Source of the DNA: Streptomyces sp. SAI-135
GTDB taxonomy: Bacteria > Actinomycetota > Actinomycetes > Streptomycetales > Streptomycetaceae
Length of the DNA: 64,000 nt
Reading direction: 5' to 3'
Assembly: GCF_029893805.1 (NCBI RefSeq)
Contig: NZ_JARXYP010000001.1
Span: 124,001 to 188,000 of the forward strand
A model generated the notes under the pieces. The model was not told the origin of the DNA. It saw only the letters and a program-made list of their open reading frames with translations, and made no database searches. Below are positions 8,690-16,839 of this stretch, in pieces; position 1 is the first letter of the stretch, and each line of letters starts with the position of its first letter. The translations under genes were made by a program, and so were the position numbers.

Positions 8690-9706
8690 ATGCCCGACCC
8701 GACCACCGCCTCCGTACCGACGGCCAGTCTGCCGCTGGACGAGGCCCGCCACATCGTGACCGAGGCGATGGTCGCCGTGGGTTACACGCCGGAGGATGCC
8801 GCGGTCATCGCGGACCACCTGATGGACTGCGAGCTGCGGGGACTGTCCTATGCCGGACTGGCCCGCGCGGTTTCGATCGTCGAGCGGATCCGCGCGACCG
8901 AGCCGCCGCAGCCGATACAGGTCGTCCAGGAGTCCCCGGTGTCGGCGGCCCTGGACGGCGGGGACCAGGTCGGATACCTCGTCGCCGCCCGCGCGACGGA
9001 GATCGGAGTGGAGAAGGCCCGTGCCCACGGCATGGCCATGGTCGGAGCCCGTCAGACCTGGTACACGGGAATGTTCTCGTACTACCTGGAGCGCATCGTC
9101 GACGCCGGGTTCGTCGGCATGATCGCGGGCAGCGCACCTGCCCTCGTCGCTCCGTACGGGGGCACCGAGTCCCGGTTCGGGACCAACCCCATCGCGTTCG
9201 GCTTCCCCACTGCCGACGGCCCGCTGATCTGGGACATCGGCACCTCGTCCATCACCCACGCGGAGGTGACTCTCGCGGCCCGGCTCGATGAGGCCCTGCC
9301 CGCGGGCAAGGCCTTCGATCCCGCGGGCCGGCCGACCACCGACGCAGCGGCAGCCCTGCAGGGTGCATTCACCGTCTGGGGCGGGCACAAGGGTTCCGGG
9401 CTCGCCCTCGTCGTCCACCTTCTCGGCATGCTCGCCGGCGCCTCGGCGGCTCCCGTCGGCGTCTCCGACTGCGGCTTCCTGGCCGTCGTTCTCGACCCGT
9501 CGAAGCTTGGTGACGCGGCCGACTTCCGCGCCCGCGCGGCCGAATTCGCCACGTCCGTCCGCAACACCCGCCCCGTCGACGGCGGTTCGGCGGTCCGGGT
9601 CCCCTTCGATCGCTCGGCCGCCCTGAGAGCGGAGACCCTGCGTCGCGGAACGATCGAGGTCACGGTTCCCGTGCTGGAGGCCCTCCGGCAGATCACGACC
9701 AAGTAA
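8690..9706 (+). CDS. Ldh-family (malate/L-lactate type 2) NAD(P)-dependent dehydrogenase
   Basis: The ATG at 8690 follows GGAGG at 8678-8682; length 338 aa is normal for the family. Seen motifs: DHLMDCELRGLSYAGLAR near residue 45 (family D...aDlrG..sHG region), GMAMVGARQTWYTGMFSYYL where relatives have the catalytic His in a similar place, and GGTESRFGTNPIAFGFPT, the family nucleotide/substrate motif. GGHKGSGLALVVHLLGMLAG is the conserved C-terminal motif with Lys. Members oxidise 2-hydroxy acids such as malate, ureidoglycolate or sulfolactate, or reduce cyclic imines such as delta-1-piperideine-2-carboxylate. First gene of a run with the monooxygenase and ligase; substrate unknown. Confidence 0.88.
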   Translation: MPDPTTASVPTASLPLDEARHIVTEAMVAVGYTPEDAAVIADHLMDCELRGLSYAGLARAVSIVERIRATEPPQPIQVVQESPVSAALDGGDQVGYLVAARATEIGVEKARAHGMAMVGARQTWYTGMFSYYLERIVDAGFVGMIAGSAPALVAPYGGTESRFGTNPIAFGFPTADGPLIWDIGTSSITHAEVTLAARLDEALPAGKAFDPAGRPTTDAAAALQGAFTVWGGHKGSGLALVVHLLGMLAGASAAPVGVSDCGFLAVVLDPSKLGDAADFRARAAEFATSVRNTRPVDGGSAVRVPFDRSAALRAETLRRGTIEVTVPVLEALRQITTK

Positions 9707-9743
9707 TAGCCAGCATGCTTATATAGTGTGAGCATCCTAATAT
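9707..9743. promoter_or_regulatory. Two candidate MarR operators upstream of the LLM monooxygenase
   Basis: TAGCCAGCATGCTTATAT (9707-9724) and GTGTGAGCATCCTAATAT (9726-9743) lie side by side, with core centres 19 bp apart, in the 51-bp gap before the monooxygenase start at 9758. The second overlaps the region just 5' of the GAGGAGAG ribosome site. Two sites here suggest an internal promoter under the same regulator. Confidence 0.55.
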
Positions 9744-9757
9744 GAGGAGAGTGAGTC

Positions 9758-10783
9758 GTGGTCGACTTCTTCACGGGACTCCAACCGCTCGCGCCGGGCG
9801 AGACCGACCCCGCCCAGCTCGCCGAGCGGGTGCGTGAGCTCGACGCGTCGGAGGCGATCGATCGAGTGCTCGTGGGCTACTCATCGATCTGGCCCCACAA
9901 CCATGCGATGGCGCCATACATGCTGGCGATGACCGAGAAGTTCTCGCCGATCGTGGCTCACCGCCCCGGCGTCATGGCCCCGACGGCGGCGGCCCGGTAC
10001 TTCGCCACCCTGGACGTCCTGGCACAGGGGCGACTGGCGATCAACGTGGTGGTGGGAGGAGCGGACAAGGATCTGCACCGCGAGGGCGATCACACCCCGA
10101 AGTCGGAACGGTACGAGCGGGCGATCGAATACCTCGACCTGGTTCGCCGCACCTGGACCGAGCCGTCGTCGTTCGACCATCAGGGCCGCTTCTACGCCGC
10201 GGAAAACGTCAAGCTCCTCACCCGCCCGGCCCAGGGGCAGGTCCCGATCTTCATGGGCGGGGAGAGCGACGCCGCAGTGGACTTCGGCGCCCGGCATGCC
10301 GACCTCTACATGCTGTGGGGAGAGCCGTTCTCAGGAACACGGGAGCGCATCGCCCGGGTTCGCGCCGCCGCCGAAGGCTACGCGCGCCAGATCGAGTTCT
10401 CGCTGAGCCTGCGGCTGTTTCTCGGCAGGACCGAGGACGAAGCGTGGGCCAAGGCACGCTCGGTCGAGCGGCAGATCGCCGAGGCCCAGGGCAGCCACGC
10501 CTTCCTGCGCTCGTCGGCGACCGACAACTCCGTCGGCCGGCAGCGGGCACTGGCACTGACCGACGAAGAACTCCACGACACCTGTTTCTGGACCGGCCTG
10601 ACCAAATTGCTGGGCGGTTTCGCCAACTCCCAGGCTCTCGTCGGGACCGAGGAGCAGATCCTGGACACCCTCGGCACCTACCACGACCTGGGCGTCGGCA
10701 CATTCCTGGTCACCACCGGCGCCGAGGCCGGCTGGGACCCCGCCCTGGAAGCCTTCCTCCTGCGCGCCAAGAAGGAGCTCTGA
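9758..10783 (+). CDS. LLM-class FMNH2-dependent monooxygenase (SsuD-like)
   Basis: At 341 aa this matches the luciferase-like monooxygenase fold (TIM barrel). Seen: TGLQPLAPGETDPAQLAERV near the start, VGYSSIWPHNHAMAPYMLAM, the family strand LVAHRP-type segment (IVAHRPGVMAPTAAARYFAT), and LAINVVVGGADKDLHREGD, which corresponds to the SsuD-type NxVxGG.D.....GD flavin/phosphate region. YDRAIEYLDLVRRTW-like helix and KLLTRPAQGQVPIFMGGESD follow. These enzymes need reduced flavin from a separate reductase; a candidate partner is the gene at 16020-16499, which carries the same operator. Start GTG at 9758 with GAGGAGAG upstream. Substrate not deducible. Confidence 0.88.
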   Translation: MVDFFTGLQPLAPGETDPAQLAERVRELDASEAIDRVLVGYSSIWPHNHAMAPYMLAMTEKFSPIVAHRPGVMAPTAAARYFATLDVLAQGRLAINVVVGGADKDLHREGDHTPKSERYERAIEYLDLVRRTWTEPSSFDHQGRFYAAENVKLLTRPAQGQVPIFMGGESDAAVDFGARHADLYMLWGEPFSGTRERIARVRAAAEGYARQIEFSLSLRLFLGRTEDEAWAKARSVERQIAEAQGSHAFLRSSATDNSVGRQRALALTDEELHDTCFWTGLTKLLGGFANSQALVGTEEQILDTLGTYHDLGVGTFLVTTGAEAGWDPALEAFLLRAKKEL

Positions 10784-10785
10784 CC

Positions 10786-12396
10786 ATGCTCGACCTCCCA
10801 TCACTGGGAGGCGGCACCGTCGGCGGGCTACTCGCCGACCGCGCCCGCCGCACCCCCGACAAACCAGCCCTGCTCTTTGAGGACGAGCAACTCACCTATG
10901 CCGAACTGGACGCCGCGGCCTCGGCCGTGGCGCGAGGGCTGCTCGGCCTCGGAGCCGCTCCCGGCTCATCGGTCGGAGTGTTCCTGCCCAATCGGACCGA
11001 AGCCCTCGTCGCCTTCTTCGGCATCGCCCGTGCCGGCCTCGTCGAGGTACCCGTGAACACCGCCTACAAGGGCACCTTCCTCGAACACGCCCTTGGATTC
11101 ACGGACGTGCAGGTCCTCCTCACCGAGCCCGGGCTGCTCGACCTCGTCGCCACCCTGCCGGAACGCCCCCACGCACTGCGCACGATCGTGCTGCTGACCG
11201 ACGCCGCCCCGGCCAACGTGCCGCTGCCCGGTATCGAGATCCTCACCTGGCACGACATGATCGGCCGGGGCGACGCATCCACGGCGTTTCCCGAGGTCGC
11301 CTTGGACGACCCGATGGCGATCATGCTGACCTCCGGGACCACCGGACGCAGCAAGGGCGCCGTCTATCCGGCGCTGATGCCGGTGGTCGCCGCGCACGAG
11401 TTCGCCGTGGCCATGGGAACCACCTCCGACGAACGGCTCTACACATGCCTGCCGTTGTTCCACGGGGCCGCGAAATTCAACCTCTCCCTGCACGCCGTCG
11501 CCGCCGGCGCCACCATCGTGCTCGGCCGACGGTTCAGCGCGAGCCGGTTCTGGGACGACATTCGCCGCCACGAGGTCACACAGTTCAACGCCCTCGGATC
11601 CGTCCTGCCCATGCTGCTCGCCCAGCCCCCGTCGGGCCGCGACCGCGACCATCCCGCCCGCAAAGTCTTCGCCGCGCCGGCTCCACCCCCGGTCCTGGCC
11701 GCGGTCGAGGAACGCTTCGGAGTGCATGTCGTCGAGGGCTACGGCCTCACCGAGATCAAGACGATCACCTGGAATCCCCTACGGCAACGCAAAATCGGCT
11801 CCATCGGCGTCCCCTCGGCCACGACCCTCCTTGAGGTCCACGACGACCTCGGCTTCCCCCTGCCGCCCCGGCAGGTCGGGGAGATCGTGTACCGGCCCCG
11901 CGTTCCGCACATCATGTTCTCCGGCTACCACCATCAGCCCGACGCCACCCTGGAGACCTCCCGCGATCTGTGGTGGCACACCGGAGACCTCGGCTACACC
12001 GACGAGGACGGCTACTTCTACTTCGTCGACCGCAAGAAGGATGCTTTGCGGCGCCGCGGCGAGAACGTGTCCTCCCAGGAGGTCGAGGCCGTCCTGCTCA
12101 CTCATCCCGCCGTGTCCGCGGCCGCCGCAATCGGCGTGGCCTCCGACCTCGGCGAGCAGGAGGTCATGGCCGTCGTCCAGGTCGCCGACAACACCGAACT
12201 CGACCTGAAGGACCTCTTCACGCACTGCGACCGGTCCATGCCGCACTTCATGGTGCCCCGCTACTACCGCCTCGTCGACGCCATGCCCGCCACCCCCACC
12301 GGCAAGATCCGCAAGGCGGCACTGAGGGAGACCGGGCTCACCGACGACGACTGGGACGCCGAAGCCGCCGGCCTGACCCCCACCCGCCACCACTGA
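10786..12396 (+). CDS. AMP-dependent acyl-CoA ligase
   Basis: The ATG at 10786 lies 2 bp after the monooxygenase stop, so the genes are co-transcribed. Length about 536 aa is typical. ANL-superfamily motifs: P-loop MLTSGTTGRSKGAV near residue 185, EGYGLTEIKTITWNP (A5 region with the adenine-binding YGLTE), WWHTGDLGYTDEDGYFYFVD (A7), RKKDALRRRGENVSSQEVEA (A8 hinge) and the C-terminal catalytic Lys in PTGKIRK. The RRRGENVSSQEVE hinge resembles carnitine/crotonobetaine or bile-acid CoA ligases. Likely activates a carboxylic acid pathway intermediate for cleavage by the downstream HMG-CoA-lyase-like enzyme. Confidence 0.9.
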   Translation: MLDLPSLGGGTVGGLLADRARRTPDKPALLFEDEQLTYAELDAAASAVARGLLGLGAAPGSSVGVFLPNRTEALVAFFGIARAGLVEVPVNTAYKGTFLEHALGFTDVQVLLTEPGLLDLVATLPERPHALRTIVLLTDAAPANVPLPGIEILTWHDMIGRGDASTAFPEVALDDPMAIMLTSGTTGRSKGAVYPALMPVVAAHEFAVAMGTTSDERLYTCLPLFHGAAKFNLSLHAVAAGATIVLGRRFSASRFWDDIRRHEVTQFNALGSVLPMLLAQPPSGRDRDHPARKVFAAPAPPPVLAAVEERFGVHVVEGYGLTEIKTITWNPLRQRKIGSIGVPSATTLLEVHDDLGFPLPPRQVGEIVYRPRVPHIMFSGYHHQPDATLETSRDLWWHTGDLGYTDEDGYFYFVDRKKDALRRRGENVSSQEVEAVLLTHPAVSAAAAIGVASDLGEQEVMAVVQVADNTELDLKDLFTHCDRSMPHFMVPRYYRLVDAMPATPTGKIRKAALRETGLTDDDWDAEAAGLTPTRHH

Positions 12397-12419
12397 CCCC
12401 AGCCGAAGGACACACGTCG

Positions 12420-13382
12420 ATGACACCACCTCCTCCCCCATCACCCGGCACCACGCCCCGGCCCATCGTCCGGCTGCGCGAGATCACACCCAGGCTCACC
12501 TTCCAGGCACACCAGGCACCGACCAGCCTGAAGATCGAACTCGTGCAACGCCTCGTCAGCGCCGGGATCCAGGACTTCGAACTGTCCTCGTTCGTGCGCC
12601 CCGACCTCGTTCCCGGGCTCGCCGACGCCGCCGACGTTTTCGCCGCCATGCGCGCGATACCCGACCTGACACTCGGCTGCTGCATCGGCAACGAACGAGG
12701 TCTGCGCGCCGCCGCCGCCGCGGGCGCCGACTCCGCCGCCTTCCTGCTCTCGGCGGACGAGGACTTCGCCCGCGCCAACATCGGGCGCAGCACCGCCGAC
12801 TCCCTCGCCGAACTCGAACGCCTCGCCTCCCTGGCCGCGGACCTCGGCATCACCTTGAGCACCTACGTCATCTTCGCGTGGGGCGGCCCCACCGGTCCCG
12901 CCCGCGGCCCGGCCGAACTGGAGCCACTGGCCCGCCGGCTCGTCGATATCGGCGTGGTCAAGTGGATCCTGGCCGACTCCTTCGGCTACGCCGCCCCGCC
13001 CCAGATCCGCGAGATGCTCGAAACCGCATCTCAGTACGTGCCGCTCCGGTCGGTGACCGTCCAGGTCCACGACAGCCGAGGCCTCGGCATTGCGAACGTC
13101 CTGGAACTCGCCGCCCTCGGTGCAGGCACGATCGACGTCTCCCTCGCCGGCAGCGGCGGCCATCCCGCGATGCCGGGCCAGCGCGGTGGCGGGGTCTGCA
13201 CCGAGGACGCCGTCCAGGCCCTCGAACTGGCCGGCTACGACACCGACACCGACCTCTCCGCCCTCGTCGACACGGCCAACTGGCTTGAGAAAGCCGGAGT
13301 TCCCGGCCTGGGCTTCGTCCGACACGTCGGCCCCGTGCCCACCACGGCACAGACGCCGGCGGCACTGGCCTTCTCCTGGTGA
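12420..13382 (+). CDS. HMG-CoA lyase-like aldolase (DRE-TIM family)
   Basis: The ATG at 12420 follows GAAGGACAC; length 320 aa. DRE-TIM features: VRLREITPRLTFQ where the family has the D/R-D-G catalytic strand (here R-E-I-T, so the usual Asp is replaced), FELSSFVRPDLVPGLADAAD, which matches HMG-CoA lyase IEVtSFVsPkwvPqmaD, VHDSRGLGIANVLELAALGA with the metal-binding H-x-D, and a glycine-rich stretch with GGHPAMPGQRGGGVCTED resembling the HMG-CoA lyase lid G-G-C-P-x-A-x-G..GNv.tED. The changed first catalytic motif suggests a different substrate. Overlaps the next gene by 4 nt. Confidence 0.82.
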   Translation: MTPPPPPSPGTTPRPIVRLREITPRLTFQAHQAPTSLKIELVQRLVSAGIQDFELSSFVRPDLVPGLADAADVFAAMRAIPDLTLGCCIGNERGLRAAAAAGADSAAFLLSADEDFARANIGRSTADSLAELERLASLAADLGITLSTYVIFAWGGPTGPARGPAELEPLARRLVDIGVVKWILADSFGYAAPPQIREMLETASQYVPLRSVTVQVHDSRGLGIANVLELAALGAGTIDVSLAGSGGHPAMPGQRGGGVCTEDAVQALELAGYDTDTDLSALVDTANWLEKAGVPGLGFVRHVGPVPTTAQTPAALAFSW

Positions 13383-13972
13383 GCATCGATGACGCCCCAC
13401 CCGTGGAACGCACAACACGAAAGCGAGCCGACAAAGTGACGACAAGTACGTCTGCCATCGCAGGACTGCGAACAAACGACCAGCGCTACTCAATCGCCGT
13501 GATTGACGGCCCGAACGTCTCCAATCTCGCACGGCGAAACAAGCGGATGTACGGCCCCAACGCATCCGCCGAGGGCCTCAAGGAGTTCGTCATGGACTGG
13601 GGCGCCCGGCTCGGCGTCGTAGTGGAACGCTTCCTGTCGAACCACGAGGGCGACATCCTCGAGTACATCCACGAATCGAGCGACCGGGTGGACGGATACA
13701 TCGTCAATCCCGCCGGGCTGACCACCACCAGCCACTCGGTCCCCTTCGCTCTCTACGACACCGGCAAACCGGTGGTCGAGGTGCACTTCGCCAACATCAA
13801 GGCATCGGCGACGACCGCACGGGGCCCGGTCATCGGCCCCGGCGAGTCCACCTTCACACCGCTGGTCTCCGGCCAGTTCATGGGAATGCGCGAGTACAGC
13901 TACGCGGGCGCACTGCTGTCCCTGGTCCTCGCGTTGGACGACACGACCTTCTTCGGCGCCAAGCCCGAGTAG
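13379..13972 (+). CDS. Type II 3-dehydroquinase-fold protein in catabolic operon
   Basis: GTG at 13379 overlaps the aldolase stop; a GTG at 13437 is an alternative that would remove a basic, probably disordered leader. Core motifs mirror AroQ: IAVIDGPNVSNLARRNKRMYG (relative of iNGPNLN.LG.R....YG, with the catalytic Tyr region kept), ERFLSNHEGDILEYIHES (relative of qSN.EGeLid.ih), DGYIVNPAGLTTTSHSVPFA (relative of iNpgayThtS.a) and VVEVHFANI (relative of EVHisN). At about 197 aa it is longer than AroQ (about 150). Housekeeping AroQ is unlikely in this context; I infer a dehydratase for a quinate- or HMG-like intermediate. End of the operon. Confidence 0.78.
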   Translation: MSIDDAPPVERTTRKRADKVTTSTSAIAGLRTNDQRYSIAVIDGPNVSNLARRNKRMYGPNASAEGLKEFVMDWGARLGVVVERFLSNHEGDILEYIHESSDRVDGYIVNPAGLTTTSHSVPFALYDTGKPVVEVHFANIKASATTARGPVIGPGESTFTPLVSGQFMGMREYSYAGALLSLVLALDDTTFFGAKPE

Positions 13973-14189
13973 GCGGACCGGCACAACGTCCCGGCACAAC
14001 ACGCGCATCGGCCTGACCGCGTCCTCGCCGCACACAAACCACGGACCGCGCACCCGGCTGCGTTCGGGTGCAGACGGAGACATCGCGTCGGTGCAGCAGC
14101 TCTTCTGATGCACCGAAAGCCTGCAGACCGAACGCAGTCGGGCCGCTACCGAGTGGCGGTCGAGAGGACAGGCGGTCCCCCGGCGGAGG

Positions 14190-14572
14190 CCCCAGTCCCT
14201 ATGGATGGCCGGCTCGGGGTCGGCGTCGAGGGCATCGAGCGCTGCTTCGCCATTTGTCCGGGCCCACTCCGTCCCCATGTGGACCGGATCGATCAACACC
14301 GCCCCGAGCAGCGAGAGTTCGTACTCGACGCGGGGCGGCACTTCGGCGCAGGCGTGGCAGTTGATGAGGTCCGTGCACCTCAAGGCGTCGGAGCATCTGG
14401 ATGAGCACCTTGCGGGAGATGCCGCCGATCAACTCGATCAGCTTGCCATGGCACACCGGGCCCTGGCTGAGGCCGTAGAGCACGACCGCCTTCACCTGTC
14501 GACGATGAGCTCGACCGTCAGACGCGCCGGACTGCCGGCGAAAAAGGAGTCACCTGCACGGAAACAGCTCAT
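14190..14572 (-). pseudogene. HxlR-family regulator, decayed
   Basis: Reading from 14572: MSCFRAGDSFFAGSPARLTV then ELIVDR and a stop, where the intact paralogue at 45757-46137 reads ELIADKWTAVVLYGL. The frame picks up as AVVLYGLSQGPVCHGKLIEL, IGGISRKVLIQMLRRLEVHG, then shifts again to CHACAEVPPRVEYELSLLGA and TEWARTNGEAALDALDADPE. At least two frameshifts plus a small deletion destroy the winged helix. The neighbour arrangement (divergent oxidoreductase at 14649) is the same as in the intact pair. Confidence 0.75.
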
Positions 14573-14648
14573 GGCACTCAAAGGTACCTATTGGGTCCTG
14601 TCGGATACCTGGCCCGGGTTTTCTTCCCCTTCAACACCAGGACACTCA

Positions 14649-15564
14649 TGGGGAGTCATCACACGCTCGGCGATCCCAAGGCACTCACCAGCGTGGACGC
14701 GCCCGACCCCTGGCCCCTCCCGACCAAGGTACTCGTCCGAGTCAAGGCGATCGGGCTGAACCCGCTGGAGGCGCGCCTACGTGCCGACGAGTTCCCTCTG
14801 CGTCAAGCCACCCTTCGTCCTCGGCTGGAACAGCATCGGCATGGTCGAACAAGCGCCGCAGACAAAGCGGTTCAGACCCGGCGACGAAGTGTTCGGGATG
14901 CCGCTGTTCCCGCAGGCGGCGAAGGCGTACGCCGAGGTCATGCCAGCGCCGGCGTTGCACTGGCACTCAAGCCGGCGTCGCTCCGCACGTCGAGGCGTCA
15001 ACGCTGCCGGTCGTCGAGCTGACGTGGCAGGGCCGCGTCGACCTTGGCGGCGTGGGCGAGGGCGACCGCGTCCTGGTCCGCGGCGTTGGTGGCGGGTTCG
15101 GCCACACCGCGATCCAGATCGCAAAAGCACTCGGGGCGCATGCGATCGCGACCGTCGGCGGGAACAAGAGGAAGCCCGTCGAGGGGTTCCGCGCCAACGA
15201 GGTCATCGACTACACGGCGGTCGCCTTCGTCGAGACGGTTCGCGACATCGACAACGTGCTCGACACGATCGGCGGCGAAACCGTCGAGCGGTCGCTCGAC
15301 GGTTTCTGCCCAGGCGGTCACCTAGTGACGGTGGCAGCCGAGGAGAATAGCGAACTGGCCGCCAAGTACGACGCGGCCGGCATGCGTTTCAACTGCATTG
15401 CGGTCGACCCCGACCCGGTCGCCCTGCGAGGTCTCGTCGAACTCGGTACACAGGGCATACTCCGGATCCACGTGCAACAGACATTCCCGCTCGAGCGTGT
15501 CGCCGAGGCGTACCGACTGCTCCACAGCGGCCACCTCCAGGGCAAGCTCGTCATGACCGTCTGA
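14649..15564 (+). pseudogene. Zinc-type quinone oxidoreductase (MDR family), decayed
   Basis: Pieces in three frames together match the intact paralogue at 46241-47170 along its length: VDAPDPWPLPTKVLVRVKAI then GLNPLEARLRADEFPL (about 14690-14805), KPPFVLGWNSIGMVEQAPQT then RFRPGDEVFGMPLFPQAAKA (14805-14945), and from 15052 GEGDRVLVRGVGGGFGHTAI with the NAD(P)H motif altered, running to the native end GHLQGKLVMTV at 15564. Frameshifts lie near 14805, 14950 and 15040. Dead copy of a duplicated module. Confidence 0.8.
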
Positions 15565-15729
15565 TCGCGTCATGGGCCTCGCATGAGCGCGGCCCCAACG
15601 AGACCCATGCGTCGCGAAAATGGCACGCCGGCCTGCCTGGTGTGCGTAGGCGTCAGGAGGACCATCGTTGTGGCCGATGAACCACAGGTCGGCGATGACG
15701 CCAAGCGACGGCGAGGGCGTATGAGGGAG

Positions 15730-15950
15730 CCGTCCAGCAGGGCCACGCCACCGCCCTCTTGCTGTCAACGTCCGCTGCCGACTACGGCCTTCGTTCTCAC
15801 TCCAGGCCAAGACCGGTGACGCACCGGCGTCCGTCCGGGACGTCCCGAAAGAAGGCCGGCGGGCAGGCCGGCCAGGCGTACTCGACTCGCGCGATCCATG
15901 GGCAGCGGAACTCCATCGAACGCTGCATCAACCAGGTCAAGCATTGACGC
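15730..15950 (+). pseudogene. IS5-family transposase remnant
   Basis: Short stretches in different plus-strand frames match the IS5-type middle and C-terminus: TAFVLTPGQ (compare AFVLTAGQ in the 5.5-kb copy), KTGDAPAS and RNSIERCINQVK (compare NTVERCINRLK). The pieces are out of frame with one another and heavily decayed. The 15565-15730 gap before it contains nothing recognisable. Confidence 0.45.
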
Positions 15951-16019
15951 GGCCCGGCCACCTGTCGGGGCAAGACCGGAGTCTCAGGGATGGCCCCACA
16001 ACGGGTCGTCGGGTGATGC

Positions 16020-16499
16020 TCAGGCAGCCGCGAGTTGGTGGTATCGACTACGGAAGAACAGCAGCGGGTCCGCCGTGGCGTCGGCCGCCAGATCATCGAC
16101 GCGGCCGATGACGATGTGGTGATCGCCGGCGTCGTGCACCGCCTCGATCGTGCAGTCGATCCAGGCCACGACCCCTTCGAGAACCGGATTGCCGTGGGGC
16201 CCGGGTTGCCAGCTCAGATTGGCGAACTTATCTCCGCCGGACACCGCCAGGGCTCGGCAGACATCTTCCTGACCAGCGGCTAGAACGTTGGCACAGAAGG
16301 TGCCGCGCCTGGCTATGGCGGGGAACGTGGCGGACGCTTTGCCAGGCAGAAACGCGACCAGCGGTGGGTCGAGCGAGACCGAGGTAAACGACGAAACCGC
16401 CATGCCCACCGCTCTCCCCTCCGCATCGAGCGAGGTGATCGCCGCAATCCCGCTGGGGAAATTCCCTAGGACGGACCGGAACTGGCGTGATGTAAGCAT
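16020..16499 (-). CDS. Flavin reductase (DIM6/NTAB-type) for two-component monooxygenase
   Basis: The protein starting MLTSRQFRSVLGNFPSGIAA is 159 aa, the usual size. Family motifs: FRSVLGNFPSGIAAITSLDA, GMAVSSFTSVSLDPPLVAFL (the flavin-binding T/S-S..S.sldPP motif), FCANVLAAGQEDVC, and the C-terminal GDHHIVIGRVDDL with the conserved GDH. It would supply FMNH2 to the LLM monooxygenase at 9758-10783. The start ATG at 16499 lies inside an AGCATGCT palindrome; no ribosome site precedes it, so leaderless translation is possible. An in-frame extension to 16619 enters an unrelated remnant and was not used. Confidence 0.82.
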   Translation of the reverse strand: MLTSRQFRSVLGNFPSGIAAITSLDAEGRAVGMAVSSFTSVSLDPPLVAFLPGKASATFPAIARRGTFCANVLAAGQEDVCRALAVSGGDKFANLSWQPGPHGNPVLEGVVAWIDCTIEAVHDAGDHHIVIGRVDDLAADATADPLLFFRSRYHQLAAA

Positions 16500-16547
16500 G
16501 CTGACATAATATAAGCAACGCACGCATTGATGCAAGCATGCTGAACA
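16490..16547. promoter_or_regulatory. Two candidate MarR operators at the flavin reductase start
   Basis: ATGTAAGCATGCTGACAT (16490-16507) and ATGCAAGCATGCTGAACA (16530-16547) have perfect AGCATGCT cores 40 bp apart, close to four helical turns. The first overlaps the flavin reductase start codon. Both match the sites near 6770 and 9715, linking this gene 7 kb away to the same regulator. Confidence 0.6.
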
Positions 16548-16549
16548 TC

Positions 16550-16820
16550 GGCGGACGAGGACCACGAAGGCGGTGATCTGGGCGGTGTGGGCGGTGATGA
16601 CGACGTCGGCGGCGTCCATGACAGTGGCGCTTTCGCGGTCGGCGCGTAGTTCGTTGATGCGCTGCTCAGCCGGGAGACAGGAGGGGTTGGGCCGGTAGAG
16701 CCGCAGCCGCGCGCTGGAAGCGGATGGAGCAGAAGCTGCCCAGCCGTGATGGTCGACGACGTGCGCGGCGAGCTTGGTGACGGCCTGGCGTTTCCGCTGC
16801 GGGGAGACCGTTACTGATCT
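16550..16820 (-). other. Unidentified open-frame remnant upstream of flavin reductase
   Basis: An uninterrupted reverse frame reads KRQAVTKLAAHVVDHHGWAA, RLRLYRPNPSCLPAEQRINE and VVITAHTAQITAFVVLVRR, and runs in frame into the flavin reductase gene. It looks like the tail of an unknown protein brought next to the reductase by rearrangement. There is no clear start and no recognised family. Confidence 0.25.
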
Positions 16821-16839
16821 CGGCTCGTCACGGTGATAT

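Noticed and set aside
13379..13972. Housekeeping aroQ (shikimate pathway)
   Set aside because: The fold motifs match type II dehydroquinase, but it is longer, has changed motifs and sits at the end of a catabolic operon.
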